A stretch of 64,000 bases of DNA from a virus, in the IMG/VR virus record IMGVR_UViG_3300033145_002563, positions 1 to 64,000 of that record. The stretch is one strand, 5' to 3'. Positions 41,909-49,233 of the stretch are shown here, in pieces. A program made the translations under genes and the position numbers. The notes beneath the pieces were generated by a model. It saw only the letters and a list, made by a program, of their open reading frames with translations. It had not been told where the DNA came from and searched no databases. Every line of letters begins with the position of its first letter. Positions within the stretch are counted from its first letter, which is position 1.

Positions 41909-42838
41909 CTACTCCTCGCACGCTCTATAACAAGCAAAAACTAGGCCCGCCTTTCCAGAATCATAGAAATTATCAAGAAAATGTAACATCAAATCCGCTA
42001 CCCTACCATCCCCCCGAGACAGTAAAACCTTAGATAAATACCCCAAAATAGCCAAACGTGTTCCCTCTGCATCTGCATCCAGCTTCTTTAGTATCTCAGA
42101 AACCTTCTTCCATTGCCTCTTACTAGGCTCAAGAAGAGCTCGACAAAGATCAAGGATGCCTTCTTCACCAACTACAAGTCCAATAGAAGAATCTGTTATA
42201 GCCTGTAATGCCTCCTCCTCATCCATATTGATAACCTGACCTAGTAAAACGAGCGCCTGCCGAGGACAGCCCTCAACCACCTTTGCTATCTCCCTCACTA
42301 CAACTGTGGAAATAGCAACTTTTTCTTTCTCCAAAACAGATTTCAAAAGATTAGCAATCTTAACCCTCTGTAAAGTAGAAACACGAAAACTAGAGCACCT
42401 CGTCCTTATAGTTTTAAGTAACTTTCCGGGATCAGTAGTACAAAGAATAAAACAAACATGTTTAGGGGTATCCTCTAACATCTTCAAGAGAGCTTCTTGT
42501 GCATCCCGAGTCTGACGATGACATTCATCAAATAAATAAACCTTAACATCTCCATCCATAGGAGCATAGGTGCACTTCCATGCTACATCTCTTATAGTAT
42601 CAATCCCCCGAGTATTTGCCATATTGTACTCAAAGAAGTCAGCATCTGAACAACCCACCTCCTTTGCTACAATTCTAGCTAATGTTGTTTTTCCACAACC
42701 CGATTCTCCATGAAAAAGAAAACATCTAGAACGGCCCTTCTTCCGTAATACTGAAATCAATGATTCAATAGTATTATCATTTCCAACAACCTCTGCAAAG
42801 GTCGAGGGTCTGTATTTAAGATGCAACGGTAGGTTCAT
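41909..42838 (-). CDS. Clamp-loader large subunit (RFC/DnaX/gp44-like)
   Basis: 309 aa from ATG 42838. LKYRPSTFAEVVGNDNTIES, Walker A FHGESGCGKTTLARI, Walker B VYLFDECHRQTRDAQEALLKMLED, Sensor 1 FILCTTDPGKL and TRCSSFRVS (SRC motif). Loads the sliding clamp (46687). Overlaps the 3' end of polA. No clamp-loader small subunit is seen nearby. Confidence 0.9.
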   Translation of the reverse strand: MNLPLHLKYRPSTFAEVVGNDNTIESLISVLRKKGRSRCFLFHGESGCGKTTLARIVAKEVGCSDADFFEYNMANTRGIDTIRDVAWKCTYAPMDGDVKVYLFDECHRQTRDAQEALLKMLEDTPKHVCFILCTTDPGKLLKTIRTRCSSFRVSTLQRVKIANLLKSVLEKEKVAISTVVVREIAKVVEGCPRQALVLLGQVINMDEEEALQAITDSSIGLVVGEEGILDLCRALLEPSKRQWKKVSEILKKLDADAEGTRLAILGYLSKVLLSRGDGRVADLMLHFLDNFYDSGKAGLVFACYRACEE

Positions 42839-45800
42839 ACTGCAAATCCTCCTTATCATACCAAGAACCATCAATGGGGGTTACCTCGAAACTTATACTC
42901 AAAGGAACGATCAACCAATCGTGGTACTCTCTAATTTCTTTACAAGCAACTCGATGAGTAGTATCAACTACATGCTGCTGCTCACTCGGAAACTGATCAT
43001 ACAAACCACTATCATGGATCTGACCAACAATCTTAGTCCTCCATTGTTCAAACTTTCTTAAGGCATTTAAACGATTCAAAGACCATAAAAGACAGTGAAA
43101 CGCTGTTCCCTGAAAAGGTGTGTTGATAATCTCATTTTTCCTCAGAAATCCTCCTCTACGGTGGCCATGAAACAACTCGACATATCCCCGTCTGTGATAA
43201 AAGTCAATCATCGCCTCCTGCCATTCCTTAAAGACACCAAACTTTTCCCAAAAAGCAGTCTCCACATCTTTAACATGGCTTTCAAACTCGGAGTATGAAT
43301 TCCTCCTCTTTCCGGTAATACCTACACTCCTAAGATGCTCACGTATCTTTACTCCATCAGTAGTTTCAAGCCCCGCACAGGTTTCCCACAAACTAGCAGC
43401 ACAAGCTTCGTAGTAACTACCATAAAATTCAGGGAACACAAACCCATTCTTAGCATAAAATCTCAGGTCCTTTGTCACTTGATTGTTAGTAAGACCAAAA
43501 AGCTCCGTTGCCAGGTCTCTATGCATATCCGACGCAGGGTCATTTATATAGGCCACAAGAACAGGATCCTTCGTATAGCAGCAAGCTATGCAGACTTCGA
43601 TGCCACTATTCTTAACAATAATCCCCGCCTCAAGAGCAAAATTATGACAATCCTCAACCTCAATATTGTAAACATCTCTATACCCATAAAACTGAACGGA
43701 AACTATTTCATGATTCAAAGTATCTTGTCTTTTCTTTTCTCTCCACTTTCTCCAATATTCTTTCTTACTTTCACTCAACTTTCGACTATATTCCTTGGAT
43801 TTATGCCAACTAAACGTTCTTTTCTTCTTAGGCTGAACCCAACTCTGCTTAGTATGAATAGACATATATTCGCTTCTATCCATTACTTCCAAATTAGATA
43901 ATCTATTGTTTATCCCATTTCCGTCCTTATGATGAACTACTAGTTTACTCCCTGCAATAGTCACTCCAAATATATCCAAAGCCACAAGATTATGTTCTAA
44001 AATACTCGTACCATTATTTAGATAAACCCTCACATAGTTAGGAGAATCATTTCCTGTCCCTTCCACTTTCTTATACAAAGGCATTAAAGAATCACCAGCA
44101 ACCAGATTCCTTAACTTCCTATACTCACCATTTCTTAACATAAACTGATGGTCTGGGGTCGCCAAAATCTCCTTACCATTATCTAAAATTGCCTTCCAAA
44201 CTATAACATTTCTGCCCGTCAATCCGCCACGAATCACCTTAGACATGCCTATTCTTTTCTCTTTCTGATCATAACAATAAACATAGATATCCTCACTATC
44301 ACATTCTTCTACAATATCTTCTATATTTCTGCATCCCCCTACAACTTCTACAGAAGTTCCTTCCGCTAAACAATAGTCCCACTCTATCAACTTGTTCCCT
44401 GGACTCGGAATAATTCCCTTTCTAACCGCCCTCCTTGCCTCTTCATCCCTAACAGGAATATTCTGAAGATTCGGAGAGGAACTACTCGATCTGAAACTTC
44501 TCGCTGTATGTAAATCAAAGAAAGGGTGGATCCTTCCATTAACTACTTCTTTCCTAATCTGAGCAAGATAAGTGTCCCTAACCTTTAACAATTTTCTCAA
44601 TCTTAAAAGTTTCCTTGTAAAAGAAGAACCTATACCCACCAACACATCATGATCAACTGAAACGTTCTTCTTAGACGTTGTCAATTTCTGAGGCTTCAAA
44701 CCTAAAACAGTAAAAAATAATTTTCTCAAATGGTCACTAGAACCAAGTTTCAAAGAGATATCATACTTTCTCCTAAACAATTTCGACTCTTTACTCTCCT
44801 CTAACTCTTTCTCAAGAGTATCTATCTCAATAGTTAAATCTTTATGTTCTTGCTCAAAATGATTTTCATTGATTCCTACACCTGCAGCTTGAATATCAGA
44901 AAAAGTAAGAAGACCTTCATGGAACAACTCGTAGGCCTTTAACAAACCTCTTTTTTTTTGGAGCTCCTCCTTTTGTTCCAAATACAAACGATAAGTAAAT
45001 AAAGCATCCAACCCATTATAAAGACAGAGCTCATCCAAAGGAACGGAATCTAAAGTATTGAAATCTTTTCCAGGTTTTACTTTTATAAACAACTTCACAG
45101 CTTCATCATACGCTAGCGCCCCCCAACGAACATAAGCCTGAAACTTAAGTCCCGTAACCCCAGAACGATCATCCAATACATGTGATGATACCATTGTATC
45201 CCAAACCCAATTCACTAGAATCTGCCCTACTATCATCCTAGACCACATATCCTCAAACTTCAAATTCTGGGCAACTAACGAGCACTCTCTCAACACCCTC
45301 CTCCAGAGACGTTTTAATCTACGAAATTCCTGTGGAGACCAATGAGGATACTGATAAGGAAAAGAGAAAGAAGCCGGATACAATTTATCGGAAGTCAATC
45401 CAATAGTCCATATCTTATGCCCAGGACGATACGGTTTTAGACCTGAAGTTTCATAATCAAAAGTAACAAGATCTTTCCGCGAAAGTATTTCTTGCAACAG
45501 TTTCTCAACGTCCTCAAAAGAAGTAAGAACCCTAACTTGCTTAGTTTCGTCCTCAAAGGAAAAGGGCTCTCTGGATAAATAAGAAACCGCTCGTTTTAGA
45601 TCCCTCGTAAAAACAGAGTCGAGATTTTCATCCTCACCTGACCTAAGCAGAAAAGAACTATGGAACATAGGAACAATCCATGCTCCAGTATCTCTATCAG
45701 GAATACATCTTCCTCTCCATCTTGTAATCCCTAATCCACTGAACCTATCCATATAGAAAGATTCTACTGCTGCTCCCCCCATAAGCCATATGAATTTAGG

Positions 45801-46235
45801 ATTCAATTCTCTGATAGCTTTATCTATCCTAGGTTTACAACATTTCATCTCTCTTCTTGTAGGTTTGCGATTATCCGGGGTTCTACAGTTCACTGCATTT
45901 AGTTTCCAAAAGTCTCTATCTAGATCCAAATCAAAGAGTTTTAACTTCTTACGAAACAACTGACCCGCATCTCCTATTAACTGTACTCCTTTCTCATCTT
46001 CCTTCTTGCCAGGAGCCTCAGCAATGATAAGAACTCCTTTCTCACCACCACCTGTGTAGTTCATCTTCGGGGAGTTGCAACCCTTATATAGACCACAGAT
46101 CTCACAGGATTTATCTTGTTCAATCTGAGCAAATTCCTTGATCAGACTAATTTGTTTCTGTGGAAAAAATCCCTTCCTTGCCTTAAAAGACCCATCTAGT
46201 TCCACATTAATTTTTCTGAGAGGTCTTTGTTTCAT
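42816..46235 (-). CDS. polA: DNA polymerase A with N-terminal UDG domain and intein
   Basis: The 1139-aa precursor has three fused parts. Residues about 40-215 resemble family-4 uracil-DNA glycosylase: CEICGLYKGC, IAEAPGKKEDEKGVQLIGDAG, CRTPDNRKPTRREMKCC (Fe-S Cys) and FHSSFLLR. Residues 255-420 are the 3'-5' exonuclease (VTFDYETSG, LVAQNLKFEDMW, YNGLDALFTYRL). Residues 430-1139 are family A polymerase with motif A WDYSGIE (interrupted by the intein), motif B KDLRFYAKNGFVFP...FYGSYY and motif C QIHDSGLYD. Similar UDG-pol fusions are known in SPO1-type phages. It begins with RPLRKINV. Confidence 0.9.
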   Translation of the reverse strand: MKQRPLRKINVELDGSFKARKGFFPQKQISLIKEFAQIEQDKSCEICGLYKGCNSPKMNYTGGGEKGVLIIAEAPGKKEDEKGVQLIGDAGQLFRKKLKLFDLDLDRDFWKLNAVNCRTPDNRKPTRREMKCCKPRIDKAIRELNPKFIWLMGGAAVESFYMDRFSGLGITRWRGRCIPDRDTGAWIVPMFHSSFLLRSGEDENLDSVFTRDLKRAVSYLSREPFSFEDETKQVRVLTSFEDVEKLLQEILSRKDLVTFDYETSGLKPYRPGHKIWTIGLTSDKLYPASFSFPYQYPHWSPQEFRRLKRLWRRVLRECSLVAQNLKFEDMWSRMIVGQILVNWVWDTMVSSHVLDDRSGVTGLKFQAYVRWGALAYDEAVKLFIKVKPGKDFNTLDSVPLDELCLYNGLDALFTYRLYLEQKEELQKKRGLLKAYELFHEGLLTFSDIQAAGVGINENHFEQEHKDLTIEIDTLEKELEESKESKLFRRKYDISLKLGSSDHLRKLFFTVLGLKPQKLTTSKKNVSVDHDVLVGIGSSFTRKLLRLRKLLKVRDTYLAQIRKEVVNGRIHPFFDLHTARSFRSSSSSPNLQNIPVRDEEARRAVRKGIIPSPGNKLIEWDYCLAEGTSVEVVGGCRNIEDIVEECDSEDIYVYCYDQKEKRIGMSKVIRGGLTGRNVIVWKAILDNGKEILATPDHQFMLRNGEYRKLRNLVAGDSLMPLYKKVEGTGNDSPNYVRVYLNNGTSILEHNLVALDIFGVTIAGSKLVVHHKDGNGINNRLSNLEVMDRSEYMSIHTKQSWVQPKKKRTFSWHKSKEYSRKLSESKKEYWRKWREKKRQDTLNHEIVSVQFYGYRDVYNIEVEDCHNFALEAGIIVKNSGIEVCIACCYTKDPVLVAYINDPASDMHRDLATELFGLTNNQVTKDLRFYAKNGFVFPEFYGSYYEACAASLWETCAGLETTDGVKIREHLRSVGITGKRRNSYSEFESHVKDVETAFWEKFGVFKEWQEAMIDFYHRRGYVELFHGHRRGGFLRKNEIINTPFQGTAFHCLLWSLNRLNALRKFEQWRTKIVGQIHDSGLYDQFPSEQQHVVDTTHRVACKEIREYHDWLIVPLSISFEVTPIDGSWYDKEDLQYEPTVAS
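43608..44372 (-). other. Intein in PolA motif A, HNH type (255 aa)
   Basis: Starts at Cys622 (CLAEGTSVEVVGGC) and ends HNFALEAGIIVKN before Ser. Block B ILATPDHQFMLR is present; HNH segment LVVHHKDGNGINNRLSNLEV lies at about residues 765-785. Penultimate residue is Lys, not the usual His. Splicing restores EWDY-SGIEV, motif A. Confidence 0.9.
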
Positions 46236-46276
46236 TTCATTTTACCTTTTTAAATTCAACAATAACGATTACAGAT

Positions 46277-46436
46277 TTAATCATCATCTTTATCCATCAC
46301 AACTATAACTGATCTAACCATAGTTCCACTTTTCTTAAACATTTTATCCTCTACTTCCTCAATCCAACCATACTCATCAACTACCTCTTTAAAATCAATT
46401 GTTTTCCTATTTGTTCTAAAAGTAATTGAATTACTC
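46277..46436 (-). pseudogene. Truncated hypothetical gene, 5' end removed by IS derivative
   Basis: An open frame with no start reads SNSITFRTNRKTIDFKEVVD, then EYGWIEEVEDKMF, ending VMDKDDD at TAA 46277. It runs into the right end of the 119-bp element at 46437. The 5' part has probably been lost. Confidence 0.5.
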
Positions 46437-46555
46437 GTGACTACTCCGTCAGCTAAAGCAGACGGCTTCTACGGATACACCGAAAGTCTGTAGCCCCAGA
46501 CTCAAACGGGCTTTCATCTGCCAGCTAAAGCAGGCAGTCTCCCCGCACGTATTTA
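46437..46555 (-). mobile_element. 119-bp IS200/IS605 derivative, copy 2
   Basis: Same structure and length as copies at 27723 and 48160, differing at a few positions. Left-end flank on the minus strand is TTTAT, consistent with a TTAY target. It carries the last tnpB codons joined to both ends. Confidence 0.85.
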
Positions 46556-46564
46556 ATAAACTCT

Positions 46565-46702
46565 CTAGTCTTCTCTGTCCTTCCCCATAAGTTCTCTCTC
46601 GGGTTCAACGGCCCAAAACTGACCATCAGACATCAAAACAAAAACAGATTTGCTTTTAGGAGCAACTCTTTTCCTATCCCAAACTGCTATTGCTTTCTGC
46701 AT
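46565..46702 (-). CDS. Hypothetical 45-aa protein
   Basis: ATG 46702, TAG 46565. MQKAIAVWDRKRVAPKSKSV, then FVLMSDGQFWAVEPERELMG. It overlaps the dnaN stop by 16 nt, typical of coupled small phage genes. An IS derivative begins 10 bp downstream. Confidence 0.55.
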   Translation of the reverse strand: MQKAIAVWDRKRVAPKSKSVFVLMSDGQFWAVEPERELMGKDRED

Positions 46703-47787
46703 GACATTATCACAGATAAAAATCCAGGATCTGAATTACCCTTAACCGTACATGGATTATCTACACCTACAAACCCAACAACAACTTCTTCACTCTCCAT
46801 ACATTCTAAAGTATCTAAGAAATACTTAGGATTAAAACCTATCTCCAACGGCTTACCAGAATAGTCAATATTTATCTTTTCTTTAACTTCTCCTATTTCG
46901 GGATTAACCATAGTAACCATTAACTGGTCTTTCTTTAAAACAAAAACAGCTGAAAAATAATTATCCGACATAAAAATACACATCCGTTTCAATAAATTTA
47001 AAAATGCTTTTTTCTCCACCTTCATTTTAATCTTCAAATTTTTTGGAACTACTAGTTCATAATCTATAAAATCAGTTTCAATCAACCTAATGGCAAGTAT
47101 CCTGTCATCCTTCATTACAAAAAGATTACTATTCTTAAATCCTATCTTAACCATCTCTCCAGATTTCAAAATTTTCAACATCTCTACTACCCCATCTTTA
47201 GGAATAATCACCCCCTTCTCCAGAACAAATCCACCATCAACCGAATGCTCTATCTTAGAAAGCCTATGGCCATCGGTTGATACCATACGAATACTATCCT
47301 CTGATTTCTCAAAACAAATACCAGAAATATTAGCTCTACCTTCACTATCACTGACAGAATAAATCGTTTTCTTGATCATACTAACCAAAATATCATCTGG
47401 AATTTCAAACAAATCCACGTCTTCCATATCCGTAAAATTCGGGAAGTCCCCCACATCCATACCAATAAGATTACATTCAATCTTCTCACCTGCAATTAAC
47501 AACCATTTGTTATCAAGTTCCTTCATAGAAATAACCCCACTAGGAAATGCTTTAACTATACTATACAGTTTTTTCGATGGCACACACAACTCACCCACTT
47601 CTTCTATCTCTGCCTCATATAATGCCTTAGAAGCTATTTCAAGATCAGTAGCTCGAATACAAATCTTTTCTCCCTCCACTGACAGCAAAACATTAGAAAG
47701 AATAAACATACTTGTATGCTTTTTCGTAATACTCTGTACTTCGGTCAGCGCCTCAACTATAATTTCTTTTTTAATCCTGAATTCCAT
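46687..47787 (-). CDS. dnaN: DNA polymerase sliding clamp (beta)
   Basis: 366 aa from ATG 47787 (GGAGGGTGAAG upstream; an earlier ATG is in a poorer context). EFRIKKEIIVEALTEVQSIT, TDLEIASKALYEAEIEEVGE, and DGHRLSKIEHS and DNPCTVKG at the C-terminal region. Bacterial beta-clamp architecture with three domains. Works with the clamp loader and polymerase in this block. Confidence 0.9.
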   Translation of the reverse strand: MEFRIKKEIIVEALTEVQSITKKHTSMFILSNVLLSVEGEKICIRATDLEIASKALYEAEIEEVGELCVPSKKLYSIVKAFPSGVISMKELDNKWLLIAGEKIECNLIGMDVGDFPNFTDMEDVDLFEIPDDILVSMIKKTIYSVSDSEGRANISGICFEKSEDSIRMVSTDGHRLSKIEHSVDGGFVLEKGVIIPKDGVVEMLKILKSGEMVKIGFKNSNLFVMKDDRILAIRLIETDFIDYELVVPKNLKIKMKVEKKAFLNLLKRMCIFMSDNYFSAVFVLKKDQLMVTMVNPEIGEVKEKINIDYSGKPLEIGFNPKYFLDTLECMESEEVVVGFVGVDNPCTVKGNSDPGFLSVIMSCRKQ

Positions 47788-47974
47788 CTTCACCCTCCTC
47801 CCATAAATCTTCATTCGTTGTTTTTATCTTCCTTCTCTTCCTTCCTAACCAGAATTCTTCAATCTTTTCGCTTTGACAAACCGCCCCACAACCGTTACAA
47901 AAGAGAACGTCAAAAGGACAAGTCTCAACACAACAACCAAAATCATCAATACCAATTGATCTCGAATTATCCAT
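47771..47974 (-). CDS. Cys-rich small protein
   Basis: 67 aa from ATG 47974 with SD-like AAAGGA. GCCVETCPFDVLFCNGCGAV has six Cys and could bind zinc or a metal cluster; followed by KIEEFWLGRKRRKIKTT and an acidic end. Overlaps dnaN start. Preceded by a methyltransferase remnant. Confidence 0.5.
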   Translation of the reverse strand: MDNSRSIGIDDFGCCVETCPFDVLFCNGCGAVCQSEKIEEFWLGRKRRKIKTTNEDLWEEGEDGIQD

Positions 47975-47978
47975 TCCT

Positions 47979-48159
47979 TTATGGCCTAAATGGCAAAATA
48001 TCTTGGACCAACCTCCTAACCGCCATCTTACAGTACTTTTCTTCAATCTCAATACCAATGGCACGATGGCCTAATTTCTTAGCAGCTATTAGAGTAGTAC
48101 CGGAGCCCATAAAGGGATCAAGTATACCACCATCTTTATGATAACCAAGGATAAGTTTA
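47979..48159 (-). pseudogene. DNA methyltransferase, C-terminal remnant
   Basis: Open frame from the IS derivative edge to TAA 47979: YHKDGGILDPFMGSGTTLIA, AKKLGHRAIGIEIEEKY and CKMAVRRLVQ. The FMGSGTT (SAM-binding motif I) and GIEIEEKY strand are those of N4/N6 DNA methyltransferases. The upstream part (target recognition, DPPY) is missing; a 119-bp element sits at the break, so the gene is dead. Confidence 0.85.
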
Positions 48160-48278
48160 GTGACTATTCCGTCAGCTAAAGCAGACGGCTTCTACGGATA
48201 CGCCGAGAGTCTGTAGCCCCAGACTCAAACGGGCTTTCATCTGCCAGCTAAAGCAGGCAGTCTTCCCGCCCGTATTTA
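48160..48278 (-). mobile_element. 119-bp IS200/IS605 derivative, copy 3
   Basis: Same length and ends as 27723 and 46437. Left-end flank GTTAC on the minus strand, again TTAY. Inserted into the methyltransferase gene whose remnant lies on the left. The upstream gene ends 12 nt to the right of it. Confidence 0.85.
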
Positions 48279-48289
48279 GTAACAAAAAA

Positions 48290-49228
48290 TCATAAAATCC
48301 TAGCTATCTTTTTCAGATGACAACGCACAGCCTCCTTTGAAATCTTTTCCCATTTATTCTTTTTTGCCTCTTGGATAACATTAAAAAATAAATCAAAAGC
48401 AGTCTCAAACTCTTCCGTAAATATTTTCTCAAGTTCAAGTCTTTTCTTTGTTTTAGTCTTCTTTGGTTTTTCGGCCTTTTTTATCTCCTTCAAAACTTTT
48501 CTACTCGTAACAATTTCCCCCCTTTCTCTAGCTTTTTTCTTCATCTGAACTACAACTTCAGGACTCTTAGCAATCACTTGAGCTTGATGAGATTCTTTCT
48601 TAGTCACACCTTTCGGCAACGAAGGAAGGGAAGTTGCTCTAGAGGAACTTTCCTTCTTACGCTTGGGTTTTATCAAGGATAACATCTCCCCAAACTTAGC
48701 CTCAGCATCCAAAAGTATTTCCCCCATATCCTGAGCATCAATTAAAGCCGCCTCTTTAGCCGCACTAGCCATATCAACTTTTTCTATTGCCCTGATCTTA
48801 GCCTTTTGTGCATTTAAACGCTCCTTACCAATCAAAATAAAAGAATGAAGTTCTTCAACAGTTGCTGGTAGTCCAACAACATCTTTAACAACCACAGATT
48901 TTTCACATTTCTCCTTACATTCTTGATATTCTTCTAGATAATTCTCACCACATCTCAAACAAGTCTCATCATCAGGATCCCAACCTTTACCAAACTCACT
49001 ACAAGAAGCCTCATCTGAAACAACATCATTGTAAATCTTCACGACTTCAGATGGAATCTTCTCCTTTTCATCATCAGGAATCTTCTCAACAGACTCAACA
49101 AAAAGATCTCTCTGGTCCTCCCTTGTCAGTCCCTTAAAAGGAATTTCAAAATCTAAAAGACCAGAAGAATTGAGAACCCTCACCACCTTCTTCAACTCAC
49201 CAAAATCAATTTCTTTTACTTTTTTCAT
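48290..49228 (-). CDS. ParB-like/DNA-binding hypothetical protein
   Basis: 312 aa. Middle CSEFGKGWDPDDETCLRCGENY and ECKEKCEKS give Cys residues, then LPKGVTKKESHQAQVIAKSP and RGEIVTSRKVLKEIKK, a ParB-like HTH region seen in phage partition/regulator proteins. C-terminus Lys-rich. Its stop is 11 nt from the 119-bp element. Role unproven. Confidence 0.5.
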   Translation of the reverse strand: MKKVKEIDFGELKKVVRVLNSSGLLDFEIPFKGLTREDQRDLFVESVEKIPDDEKEKIPSEVVKIYNDVVSDEASCSEFGKGWDPDDETCLRCGENYLEEYQECKEKCEKSVVVKDVVGLPATVEELHSFILIGKERLNAQKAKIRAIEKVDMASAAKEAALIDAQDMGEILLDAEAKFGEMLSLIKPKRKKESSSRATSLPSLPKGVTKKESHQAQVIAKSPEVVVQMKKKARERGEIVTSRKVLKEIKKAEKPKKTKTKKRLELEKIFTEEFETAFDLFFNVIQEAKKNKWEKISKEAVRCHLKKIARIL

Positions 49229-49233
49229 TCCTA

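Noticed and set aside
42816-46235. Group I intron in polA
   Set aside because: The extra sequence is in frame, with full intein splice blocks; no intron boundary is needed.
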